NCBI GenBank assembly: GCA_035283845.1
Contig: DATESZ010000147.1
Coordinates: 1 to 13,390 of the forward strand
Length of the DNA stretch: 13,390 nucleotides
Source: DATESZ01 sp035283845
GTDB lineage: Bacteria > Desulfobacterota > Syntrophia > Syntrophales > JACQWR01
Direction: 5' to 3'
Shown: one piece after another, positions 6,120-13,188 of the stretch
How positions within the stretch are numbered: position 1 is the stretch's first letter
Layout of the letters: every line of letters starts with the position of its first letter
Translations under genes and position numbers: made by a program
Notes under the pieces: generated by a model
What the model was told of the DNA's origin: nothing
The model's database searches: none
Seen by the model: the letters and a program-made list of their open reading frames with translations, nothing else

Positions 6120-6525
6120 GTGTGCGTAAAGAATCCGGCGTCGGGAACTCGGTTATCAGGACGGGGTTTCCCTGCTCAAGGTCCCAGAAGTAATGCAGAT
6201 TGCCGTTGGACAGGATGACAAACCGGACATTCTGCGAATGGGCGTGTTTTCTGGCCTGCTCTTTGCCGACAAGAGGGTCGAACTTTTCGGATTTCGCTTC
6301 GAGGACGGCTATCGGGAAGCCGCTTTCATCCGGCAGGAGATAATCAACGTAGCCGCTCGCGGTTTTTTCAAAGTCGTCGCCGAGGTCATCGAGGACCTTT
6401 TTCTTCAGCTTGACGTGGGTTTCAAGGGCGATGTTGGCGGGGCCACTCTCGCCATCGAAGAACCGCCAGCCCGATCTGATAAGAAGGTTGTTGATCAGGA
6501 TTATTGCCTTGGCTTCGGTGTGCAT
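6082..6525 (-). pseudogene. hsdR: Type I restriction HsdR, N-terminal nuclease fragment
   Basis: The first ~130 residues match the N-terminal domain of HsdR subunits of type I restriction enzymes (EcoEI-like): the start MHTEAKAIILINNLL, the PD-(D/E)xK nuclease core with VDYLL (D61) and LEAK (E76, K78), the following KEQARKHA helix (Q90) and the FVILSNGNLHYFWDLEQGNP strand pair leading to FPTPDSL. HsdR normally continues for 700 or more residues with DEAD-box helicase domains. Here the similarity ends at about 6120 and the frame dies at 6082. The start at 6525 is preferred over a TTG at 6549. The fragment retains the complete nuclease core but no motor. No hsdM or hsdS is present, so it is a relic or at most a free-standing nuclease domain. 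Confidence 0.75.
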
Positions 6526-6622
6526 GCCTACCCCGGTGCTATATATCAACTAATTACTTTCTTGATTAACGGCAGAGAAGTCATCACCATGATTTTTCAG
6601 TAGTTACGTGATGTTTCAGAAC

Positions 6623-6650
6623 AATACATCCGGGAAGTTTTATTAGTCAA
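6623..6650 (-). promoter_or_regulatory. Candidate promoter for the hsdR fragment
   Basis: On the minus strand TTGACT (6645-6650) and TGTATT (6623-6628) are 16 bp apart, about 100 bp upstream of the hsdR ATG. This is a consensus match only. Confidence 0.3.
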
Positions 6651-6663
6651 GTTAATTTATTCA

Positions 6664-6690
6664 ACTGTTTAGCAAACACTGTTTAGCAAA
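6664..6690 (+). repeat. Direct repeat ACTGTTTAGCAAA x2 upstream of the promoter
   Basis: The 13-mer occurs at 6664-6676 and 6678-6690, one base apart (14-bp period), ending four bases before the TTGACA box. This is where a tandem-binding activator would sit. No regulator is encoded in the window. Confidence 0.6.
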
Positions 6691-6694
6691 ACAA

Positions 6695-6723
6695 TTGACA
6701 GAGCGAGTTCTTTCTTGTAATCT
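6695..6723 (+). promoter_or_regulatory. Sigma-70-type promoter for the radical SAM gene
   Basis: A perfect TTGACA (6695-6700) is followed 17 bp later by TAATCT (6718-6723), a weaker -10. It points at the radical SAM gene, with a leader of roughly 45-50 bases. Confidence 0.5.
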
Positions 6724-6731
6724 AAAAAAAC

Positions 6732-6766
6732 GCCAGGGACCTATGATCCTTGGCAATATGTTTTTT
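6732..6766 (+). terminator. Leader hairpin followed by T6, possible attenuator
   Basis: GCCAGGGA (6732-6739) pairs with TCCTTGGC (6747-6754), including one G-T pair, around a 7-base loop. TTTTTT follows at 6761-6766 after a 6-base gap. It lies between the promoter and the ATG at 6778. The gap makes it a weak terminator, but it may modulate expression. Confidence 0.35.
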
Positions 6767-6777
6767 ACGAGGCAACA

Positions 6778-7773
6778 ATGGAAAGCAGTTCAATATTACT
6801 TAAAGGTAACGGCGACTTTTCCGCCGAGCAGTTTCTCGCAGTCTTGAAGGGTGATGATGAGTCGCATCTCCTCCTTTCCTTGGGACTTACCACTGCCCCG
6901 GGCTGCAATATGCGATGCATATACTGCTATAACGAAGGGGGAAAGCGGGAGGCAGGCAACCTGATCACGGAACGTATGCTTTTGAAGGACTATCGGAAAG
7001 CCATTAAAGAATCTGCGGCCTTAGGGGCGCAATCCGTAATCATGGTCGGCGTGGGGGAAACCATGATGGATAAGAACTTCCGGCGGATCGTGGAACTTAC
7101 CCGTTCCCACGGCATGATACCGCTGGTCTTCACCAATGGGACACTTCTTGACAGGGAAATGGCGGATTTTCTTTTCAAGCATCAGGCAAGCATCTATCTG
7201 GCGCTGGACAGTACCAGGGAGGAAATATTCGATATTATTACCCGGTCAAAAGGGTTCTTCAGCAAGGTAATGCGGGGAATCGACCATTGCCTGGAGGCAG
7301 GCTTCGGCGAGATAACGATCCGCAATGGTTATTTTGTTACGGACTTTGCCGTTAACACCATGGTCATGAACTTGAATGCCGATCATCTGGATGAAATAGA
7401 GCAATTCTGCCAGGCGAAAGATATTCTCTTTACATGTCGTTTCCCGGAAAAATTAGGCACCGCATACGATCTCTGGGACGCGCTTATTTCTCCGAAACCC
7501 GAAGAGGAAGCAAAGCTGAGGCAGTTGGCCGAAAAACACTCCTTAGGCAATGAGGTCTTCCGCACCGATCTTGGTTGTCTTTTCTGGACGGTCGGACTTC
7601 TGCTGGGAGTGGACGGAAGGGCAAGGCTCTGTTATTCCCTGAATCAGCGGCTGGAGTTGGGCAACATAAAAACGGAACCTATGAAGGATATCATCATGAG
7701 AAAACGCCAATACTACCCCCACCGGGAAGATTCTTTCTGTCCGATTCATCTCGATGCGGCACTTTCAGGCTAA
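6778..7773 (+). CDS. Radical SAM protein with SPASM-like C-terminal cysteines
   Basis: A 331-residue radical SAM enzyme. The cluster motif is CNMRCIYC (C43-x3-C47-x2-C50), which holds the [4Fe-4S] that cleaves S-adenosylmethionine. It is followed by the GGE-like SAM-binding motif GVGE (91-94), the strand LVFTNGT (116-122), and later barrel strands. Beyond residue 260 are C267, C285 and C321, with the segment GVDGRARLCYS...LELGNI, resembling a reduced SPASM/twitch domain for an auxiliary cluster. That layout is typical of enzymes modifying peptides, proteins or cofactors (PqqE, MoaA and anaerobic sulfatase-maturase relatives); the substrate is unknown. The start has GAGG at 6769-6772. It is followed by a metallo-beta-lactamase/GNAT fusion 130 bases downstream with only a palindromic repeat between, so the two probably act together. 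No small precursor peptide gene is evident nearby. Confidence 0.88.
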   Translation: MESSSILLKGNGDFSAEQFLAVLKGDDESHLLLSLGLTTAPGCNMRCIYCYNEGGKREAGNLITERMLLKDYRKAIKESAALGAQSVIMVGVGETMMDKNFRRIVELTRSHGMIPLVFTNGTLLDREMADFLFKHQASIYLALDSTREEIFDIITRSKGFFSKVMRGIDHCLEAGFGEITIRNGYFVTDFAVNTMVMNLNADHLDEIEQFCQAKDILFTCRFPEKLGTAYDLWDALISPKPEEEAKLRQLAEKHSLGNEVFRTDLGCLFWTVGLLLGVDGRARLCYSLNQRLELGNIKTEPMKDIIMRKRQYYPHREDSFCPIHLDAALSG

Positions 7774-7810
7774 CCCCCATGCCCGGATCGGTCACAAAGA
7801 AGGATAAAAA

Positions 7811-7863
7811 TCACCCCCACTCCTCCCTCCCCCGTCGAGGGGGAGGGATACAGGGAGGGGGGC
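7811..7863 (+). repeat. Palindromic intergenic repeat (REP/MITE-like)
   Basis: A perfect 10-bp stem TCCCTCCCCC/GGGGGAGGGA (7824-7833, 7839-7848) with loop GTCGA, extended imperfectly by outer CCCCC and GGGAGGGGGG blocks. It has no T-run, so it is not a classic terminator. The C-rich/G-rich form is the common dispersed intergenic palindrome of many proteobacteria. It could shape the mRNA between the two genes. Confidence 0.75.
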
Positions 7864-7903
7864 ATTTTCTGACTAACGAAAAGGAGAAAACCCGGTAATA
7901 ACT

Positions 7904-9298
7904 ATGGAGATTCTTTCCTATCGCAGCTGTCTGCCCCAGAACAGTATTGTCAAAGATTCCTTTGTGGACCGGAACCCGAATTTGTCCTACCTTATTTATT
8001 CCAAGGACAAACATGCGGCTCTAATAGATACGGGAAATAATATTGATGCCATGCTGCAGGATATAAAAAAAAGGGGGCTGCAACCGGATTGTCTCCTGCT
8101 AACCCACAACCATCGCGATCATACCTTTGCCCTGGCAGATTGTGTCAAGAGATTTCCCGGCCTTCCCATCGGCGTTCACTCATCGTCTCTCTGCTCCCTG
8201 GGAGCCTCGGGATTAAGCCAAATTTTTCCACTCACGGACGGCATGGAAATACAGGTGGGAGAAGAACATATCCTGGTAATCGAGGCGCCCGGGCATACCC
8301 GCGATTCCCTATGCTTCTGGGATAAAAGCGGTAATAATCTTATAACCGGCGATGTGATCTTCGGCGGCAATATCGGATGCAGTGATTATCGTGGGGGTGG
8401 AAACAGGAACATCTTCTACCAGACCATAGTAAATCTGCTTAAACTATTACCGGCCACAACCCATCTTTATCCCGGACATTTTTCCGAGCATTATCAAACG
8501 CCGCCCCCTTACGAGTTGGCTGCGGAAAAAATCAACAACCCCTATCTGGCAAATGCCCTGGCAGGCAAGAGGGGGCACTTCGACAGGGCCTTAAAGATCT
8601 TCTCTCAGGAATTCGAGTATGCGGAAGTGATTATGCTCAATGAATCAGACATCGATGCTATCTGTAAAATGGAAAAGGAGATATGGATTCCTGAATTACA
8701 GGCGTCACGGGAGATCATTCAAGAAAGGTTACATAATGGCCATCAACTGCTGACCATCAACGAATACGGGGGCTTTGCGGGTACGGTGGGCTGGTGCTAT
8801 TCACCTTTTTCCCTTGACGACGGCCCCGAAAACTTCCCGGACAATTTCCGGCAATTCTCCAACTGTAAATCCTGTCGTCCCGATCACGCTCGCTCGGCTT
8901 TTATCTACAACGTGGGAGTAAAACCCACTGCCCGAAGAAAGGGCGCCGGCAGCATGATGCTGCAGGAATCTTTTGAAAAAATAAGAAAAGCAGGCATCTC
9001 CCAGGTGTTTATCGACAGTCGTATGCCTTCCTATAACGGAAGCGGGAAGTATCCCCAGGAAAGCATTGTCCTGAATAAAGAATTCAGGTGGGCCGTAGAC
9101 GGATATTTTTCTACGGGCCTCTTTCCCAAAGATGAGGTGTTTCTCTCCGATCCAGCCGTCCGTTTCTATATGAAAAACAGCCTATCCCCCTGGCTGATCC
9201 TGCGGGATTTTATCGATGATCCGCCCAGTGGAAATATGCGGGTGATCTGTTACCTGAATCTTGATCAGGAACCTCCCATCGCACCCATTCCTGCCTGA
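7904..9298 (+). CDS. Metallo-beta-lactamase-fold hydrolase fused to a GNAT acetyltransferase
   Basis: A 464-residue two-domain protein. Residues ~1-225 are a metallo-beta-lactamase fold of the glyoxalase II type: THNHRDH (H68, H70, D72, H73), PGH at 129-131 (H131), TGD with D150, and YPGH with H192, so the full dinuclear metal site is present. Residues ~241-440 form a GNAT domain, with IYNVGVKPTARRKGAGSMML (334-353) as the acetyl-CoA pyrophosphate loop and a C-terminal 'DPAVRFYMKNSL' helix. A CxxC pair (C321, C324) lies just before that loop. The protein probably hydrolyses a thioester or similar bond and acylates an amine; real substrates cannot be read from sequence. The ATG at 7904 has AAGGAG at 7881-7886, an unusually long spacing. 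It follows the radical SAM gene and ends in a terminator, closing the unit. Confidence 0.88.
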   Translation: MEILSYRSCLPQNSIVKDSFVDRNPNLSYLIYSKDKHAALIDTGNNIDAMLQDIKKRGLQPDCLLLTHNHRDHTFALADCVKRFPGLPIGVHSSSLCSLGASGLSQIFPLTDGMEIQVGEEHILVIEAPGHTRDSLCFWDKSGNNLITGDVIFGGNIGCSDYRGGGNRNIFYQTIVNLLKLLPATTHLYPGHFSEHYQTPPPYELAAEKINNPYLANALAGKRGHFDRALKIFSQEFEYAEVIMLNESDIDAICKMEKEIWIPELQASREIIQERLHNGHQLLTINEYGGFAGTVGWCYSPFSLDDGPENFPDNFRQFSNCKSCRPDHARSAFIYNVGVKPTARRKGAGSMMLQESFEKIRKAGISQVFIDSRMPSYNGSGKYPQESIVLNKEFRWAVDGYFSTGLFPKDEVFLSDPAVRFYMKNSLSPWLILRDFIDDPPSGNMRVICYLNLDQEPPIAPIPA

Positions 9299-9320
9299 GG
9301 GCGGGCAAAACGCCCTTTTT
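9298..9320 (+). terminator. Rho-independent terminator
   Basis: AGGGCG (9298-9303) pairs with CGCCCT (9311-9316) around GGCAAAA, followed by TTTT. It overlaps the stop codon of the MBL/GNAT gene and terminates in the plus direction only. Confidence 0.85.
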
Positions 9321-9357
9321 GTAATTTCACGTTTTTCATGGCCGTGAGGGTTACCTG

Positions 9358-10929
9358 TCATAGTGGTATGTTGTTGTGTTTTTTTGCCGGTCTTACCACT
9401 TTTTTCTCTTTCAGGATGTCGAGGAGGGCGGCGACACGCTTTCTTGTGACGCTGGGGATGATAATCTCATCAACAATACCCAGGCGAGCGGAAAAATAAG
9501 GATTGTTGAACTGTTCCTCGTAGGAGCTTACCAGTTCCTCGCGCCTGAGAGCCGGGTCCTGAGACTGGGAGATCTCCCGCTGGTAGACGATGTTACAGGC
9601 TGCTTCCGCTCCCATCACGGCGATTTCCGCCGTCGGCCACGCCATTACGCAATCGGCGCCCAATTGTTTGCTGCACATGGCGATGTAGGCGCCGCCGTAA
9701 TCCTTCCTGATTACCACGGTAATTTTGGGCACCGTGGCTTCGGAGTAGGCGTGCAGGAGCTTGGCGCCGTGACTGATGATGCCCGCCCATTCCTGTTTGG
9801 TTCCCGGCATGTAACCGGGTACGTCGGCCAGAGTCAGGAGGGGAATGTTAAAGGCGTCGCAGAAACGGATAAACCGTGAAGCCTTATCGGAGGCGTTTAC
9901 ATCCAATACGCCGGCGCCGAATCTGGGATTGTTGGCGACGACACCGACAGGACGCCCCATAATCCTGATAAAAGCGACTATGAGGTTTTTGGCCCATAGT
10001 TCATGAGGCTCAAATATTTCATTGTGGTCGGCGATAGACATGATTACCCGTTTCATGTCGTATCCCTGGGAGGACTTATCGGGAACGATGGCATCCAGTT
10101 CCGGACATTCCCTGTCCGGGCTGTCTGTACATGGTCCTACCGGCAAAGGGCTGTGACAACTGTCGGGAAGATAGGAGAGAAGAGCCTTCACCTTACTTAT
10201 GCAATCCTCATCGTTTTCCGTGGCGAAATGACAGACACCGCTTTTTGTGGCATGGGCCATGGCGCCGCCCAGGTCATCGTGAGTTACATCCTCGCCGATG
10301 ACGGACTTGACCACGGCAGGACCGGTGGCATACATATAGCTGCTCCCCTTTACCATGAAAACCCAATCCGTAAGGGCAGGAGAATAAACGGCGCCTCCCG
10401 CGGTGGGACCCATTATGGCCGTAAGCTGTGGTATATATCCTGATCCGAGAACATTGCGGTAAAAGATTCCTCCGCACCCCTCGAGAGAGGGAACGCCCTC
10501 CTGAATGCGGGCGCCGCCGGAATCATTCATAGAAATAAAAGGTTTCCCGGCATCGATGGCCATATCCATAACCTTCCAGATTTTTCGTGTGTGCATTTCG
10601 CCAAGGCTGCCGCCAGCGCTTGTGAAGTCTTGGGCAGCGGCAAAGACAGTTCGGCCGTCAATCTTACCGAAACCGGCAATGACTCCATCTCCGTGTATCT
10701 CCTTGTTATCCATGCCGAATAGATTTGAGCGATGCCTGACGAAGAGTTGCAATTCCTGAAAGGAACCCTTATCAAAAAGTAGATCCAGCCTTTCTCTTGC
10801 CGTGAGCTTTCCCAATTCATGCTGCCTGGCAATCATCACATCTCCGCCCATCGTCATCAGCTTTTCTCTCTTTGAGATGAATTCCCTGATTTTATCCTTT
10901 GTATTGCTTTTCTTTATTTTTTTTTCCAT
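9358..10929 (-). CDS. Acyl-CoA carboxyltransferase (propionyl-CoA carboxylase beta / methylmalonyl-CoA decarboxylase alpha type)
   Basis: A full-length 523-residue biotin-dependent carboxyltransferase subunit with crotonase-fold N and C halves. Family landmarks include GKLTARERLDLLFDKGSF (about 40-57), SAGGSLGEMH with NDSGGARIQEG (about 104-146, acyl-CoA oxyanion side), and RFGAGVLDVNASDKASRFIRFCD, then DVPGYMPGTKQEWAGIISHG and RKDYGGAYIAMCSK...AEIAVMGAEAA in the carboxybiotin half. It moves CO2 between biotin and a short acyl-CoA, most likely propionyl/methylmalonyl-CoA. In anaerobes such a subunit serves either ATP-driven carboxylase or the sodium-pumping decarboxylase (MmdA). No biotin carboxylase, biotin carrier or membrane beta subunit is adjacent, so the choice stays open. 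It is convergent with the MBL/GNAT gene and divergent from rnd. Confidence 0.92.
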   Translation of the reverse strand: MEKKIKKSNTKDKIREFISKREKLMTMGGDVMIARQHELGKLTARERLDLLFDKGSFQELQLFVRHRSNLFGMDNKEIHGDGVIAGFGKIDGRTVFAAAQDFTSAGGSLGEMHTRKIWKVMDMAIDAGKPFISMNDSGGARIQEGVPSLEGCGGIFYRNVLGSGYIPQLTAIMGPTAGGAVYSPALTDWVFMVKGSSYMYATGPAVVKSVIGEDVTHDDLGGAMAHATKSGVCHFATENDEDCISKVKALLSYLPDSCHSPLPVGPCTDSPDRECPELDAIVPDKSSQGYDMKRVIMSIADHNEIFEPHELWAKNLIVAFIRIMGRPVGVVANNPRFGAGVLDVNASDKASRFIRFCDAFNIPLLTLADVPGYMPGTKQEWAGIISHGAKLLHAYSEATVPKITVVIRKDYGGAYIAMCSKQLGADCVMAWPTAEIAVMGAEAACNIVYQREISQSQDPALRREELVSSYEEQFNNPYFSARLGIVDEIIIPSVTRKRVAALLDILKEKKVVRPAKKHNNIPL

Positions 10930-10973
10930 AGAGTGTTGCTATCCCCCTTAAAAAATCTGAAAGATCGCTTGCT

Positions 10974-11002
10974 TCTAAACATTTACTAAGCCGTCAAGTC
11001 AA
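10974..11002 (-). promoter_or_regulatory. Candidate promoter for the carboxyltransferase gene
   Basis: On the minus strand TTGACT (10997-11002) is followed 17 bp later by TTTAGA (10974-10979). The -35 overlaps the left arm of the inverted repeat at 10991-11021. Confidence 0.45.
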
Positions 11003-11021
11003 GAATAAAATATCTTGACGG
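10991..11021. promoter_or_regulatory. Inverted repeat CCGTCAAG/CTTGACGG, possible shared operator
   Basis: Perfect 8-bp arms (10991-10998 and 11014-11021) lie with centres 23 bp apart between two divergent genes. The arms overlap a TTGAC(T/G) -35-like box on each strand. TTTTAT follows on the plus side, so a terminator-like hairpin is an alternative reading. Confidence 0.5.
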
Positions 11022-11044
11022 TTTTATGCACCTGTGATTTGAAT
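11015..11044 (+). promoter_or_regulatory. Candidate promoter for rnd
   Basis: TTGACG (11015-11020) and TTGAAT (11039-11044) are 18 bp apart on the plus strand, just upstream of rnd, whose ribosome site AGAAAGG is at 11052-11058. The -10 is weak. Confidence 0.35.
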
Positions 11045-11065
11045 ACATCTTAGAAAGGTTTACAC

Positions 11066-12016
11066 ATGCAAGATAATCCATGCCTTTTGGTTGACACTAA
11101 CTCAAAAGCTAAGGAGGCCGCAAAAGATATCGCCGGATCCTCCCTCATAGGCATTGATACGGAATATGACTCTTTCCGCTACTTCCGCGATAAATTATGT
11201 TTAATTCAGATAAAAGCTCAAGGGAAAACCTATCTGTTTGATCCCTTCGGTGAACTTGATTTTTCCTTTTTGGGCGAGTATTTTGCCGATGCTTCCCTCT
11301 GCAAGATCATGCACGCGGGGGACAATGACATCCGTATCTTAAAGCGCGATTACGATTTTGTTTTCAATAATGTTTTCGACACGCATCGTGCCGCTTCACT
11401 GTTGGGATGCCGCCGGCTTTCTCTTGCGAATGTAGTCGGTGAATATCTCGGCATCGAATTTGAAAAAAATAAAAAAATGCAGCGTTCAAAATGGGATCAA
11501 CGTCCCTTGACGAAAGAGCAAATAAATTATGCCGTTTTGGATACGGCTTATCTTTTTGATTTGCATGACAGGCTGGAAGAGGGAATTATAAGACAGCACC
11601 TGGAAGAGGAAGCGGCGAAGATTTTTACGGACATGACGAAGAACAAATGGAAAAAAAAGGAGCTGGATAACAATGGTCATAAGAAGATCGCCAGTTACTA
11701 TACTTTAACGGACAAACAGAAAGAATGTTTAAGACGCCTTTTCCGCTGGCGTTATGAGAAGGCAAAAGAGATCAACAGGGCAATTTTTATGATCCTTTCG
11801 GACCAGGCCCTGGTTCATCTCTCCGGCTTGGAGATTGGCTCTATTAATGAGCTTATGGAGGACAGGCTGCTGCCGGCGGGGAAGGTACACCTTTTTGGCG
11901 CAGAACTTTTGGAATTATTGAATATCGGCGATGAAAATAATAATTCCCTTTCGCCCCGCCCTTGCAAAGTAGGGATGGGAGAATATTCAGGTGAAAATAC
12001 AAAGTGCGTGTATTGA
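11066..12016 (+). CDS. rnd: Ribonuclease D-like 3'-5' exonuclease
   Basis: A 316-residue DEDDy-type exonuclease, the RNase D family that trims tRNA 3' ends. Exo I is IDTEYD (D31, E33), Exo II is HAGDNDI (D86), and Exo III is YAVLDT (Y155, D159), preceded by the family motif SKWDQRPLT (141-149). Residues ~215-290 (LTDKQKECLRRLFRWRYEKAKEINRAIFMILSD) are one HRDC domain, so it is a single-HRDC version shorter than E. coli RNase D. The last ~25 residues, from about NNNSLSPRP onward, are not family sequence. They are encoded by a palindromic repeat (11943-11984) that has replaced or extended the original end. The stop shares a base with the start of the transporter gene in TGATG, so translation is probably coupled. 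Confidence 0.9.
   Translation: MQDNPCLLVDTNSKAKEAAKDIAGSSLIGIDTEYDSFRYFRDKLCLIQIKAQGKTYLFDPFGELDFSFLGEYFADASLCKIMHAGDNDIRILKRDYDFVFNNVFDTHRAASLLGCRRLSLANVVGEYLGIEFEKNKKMQRSKWDQRPLTKEQINYAVLDTAYLFDLHDRLEEGIIRQHLEEEAAKIFTDMTKNKWKKKELDNNGHKKIASYYTLTDKQKECLRRLFRWRYEKAKEINRAIFMILSDQALVHLSGLEIGSINELMEDRLLPAGKVHLFGAELLELLNIGDENNNSLSPRPCKVGMGEYSGENTKCVY
11943..11984 (+). repeat. Palindromic repeat inside the 3' end of rnd
   Basis: An imperfect palindrome runs ATTCCC...CGCCC-TTGCAA-AGTAGGG...GGGAGAAT. It is C-rich then G-rich, like the dispersed repeat at 7811-7863 but not the same sequence. Its translation forms the odd C-terminus of RNase D. Confidence 0.6.
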
Positions 12017-13158
12017 TGCAGCGTCTACAAGTTCCTTCTACGGGCACCTTTAACCGTTTATTATGGGATGTATCAGGCGGGTTCGGCGACATTGGCGTCC
12101 TTTTTCCTATTGCTGTCGCTTTGATTATAAAGAGCGGTTTTGATCCTGCGGATTTATTCTTGATGGCCGGACTTTTTTACATCCTGTCCGCCTTTTATTT
12201 TAAGATCACCATGCCGGTACAGCCCTTAAAGGCGATGTTTGCTATTGCCCTTGCCACAGGATTGGGCGCCGAAGTGATTAGTGCCGCAGGCCTTGTTATG
12301 GGATTGCTCCTGCTTTTCCTGGCCTTGACGGGCTTCAGTGAATGGTTGGGCAGCGTATTTCCCCTTTCCGTTATCAGAGGGATCCAGCTTGGTCTCGGTT
12401 TTCTTCTCGTGAAAACATCACTGGGGCTTATGCATGCCGATCTCCTGATGGCCTTTGTTTCCGGCATGATCCTTCTGGCCTGTGTCCTGTTGTTTAAAAA
12501 AATCCCGCCCCTGATACCACTTTTGATCCTGGGGTTTGGCTTCTCCTTGTCGGGTCTGACGCCCCGGCCCCTTTTCCATGGCTCTTTTTTGCCTAAATTA
12601 CCTGACCTGGAACACATCCGCATCGGCTTTATGACCCTGGTAATACCCCAGCTTGCCCTAACCTTCGGTAATGCCGTAGTGGCGACGGAAGCAACGGGCA
12701 AACTCCTTTACGGGGAAAAGGCGGCAAGGCTGAACTTGAAAAGCATTCCTCTGAGCATGGGCCTGGCGAATATCATATCAGGAATCATGGGTGGTATTCC
12801 CATGTGCCACGGCAGCGGAGGGCTTACGGCTCATTTCAAGTTTGGGGCGACTGGTCCGAGATCGGGATACATTATAGGACTTACCCTCACAGCCTTTGCC
12901 TTGATATCAGGGGATGCTGCCCTGTCTGTCGTTGCGGCCTTTCCCACGGCGATCCTGGGGGTTCTGCTCTGTTACGTCGGCATTGAACATGCGATGTTGG
13001 TCCGGGATATTATGGGTGACAAACGAGCGGTTGTGGTTGCCGCGGTCGTAGCCCTGGTGGGACTTGCGACCAACAATCTGACATTGGGTTTTCTCGTCGG
13101 CGGGGTGTGCCATTATGCACTGATGGGGCTTAAAGCGCCGGCCAAGGATCAGGAGTGA
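12016..13158 (+). CDS. MOT1-type molybdate/sulfate transporter
   Basis: A hydrophobic protein of about 380 residues with some 10-12 membrane segments, matching the MOT1 branch (MFS_MOT1, SulP-related) of molybdate/sulfate permeases. The N-terminal WDVSGGFGDIGVLFPI and TMPVQPLKAM blocks and the later GGIPMCHGSGGLTAHFKFGATGPRSG loop are diagnostic. It would import molybdate (or sulfate) across the inner membrane; the choice cannot be made from sequence. I take the ATG at 12016, which overlaps the rnd stop as TGATG. A GTG at 12004 in the same frame would add four residues. It has no ribosome site of its own, so coupling to rnd translation is likely. Anaerobes need molybdenum for formate dehydrogenase and similar enzymes, but none is encoded here. 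Confidence 0.88.
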   Translation: MQRLQVPSTGTFNRLLWDVSGGFGDIGVLFPIAVALIIKSGFDPADLFLMAGLFYILSAFYFKITMPVQPLKAMFAIALATGLGAEVISAAGLVMGLLLLFLALTGFSEWLGSVFPLSVIRGIQLGLGFLLVKTSLGLMHADLLMAFVSGMILLACVLLFKKIPPLIPLLILGFGFSLSGLTPRPLFHGSFLPKLPDLEHIRIGFMTLVIPQLALTFGNAVVATEATGKLLYGEKAARLNLKSIPLSMGLANIISGIMGGIPMCHGSGGLTAHFKFGATGPRSGYIIGLTLTAFALISGDAALSVVAAFPTAILGVLLCYVGIEHAMLVRDIMGDKRAVVVAAVVALVGLATNNLTLGFLVGGVCHYALMGLKAPAKDQE

Positions 13159-13188
13159 ACTTCGTCTCTTATTAAATCAACGACGGCA

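Noticed and set aside
6193..6603. Plus-strand ORF of 136 codons
   Set aside because: Antisense to the HsdR nuclease domain, whose D...EAK motif is on the minus strand.
10003..10443. Plus-strand ORF of 146 codons
   Set aside because: Antisense to the strongly conserved carboxyltransferase; no start context or family.
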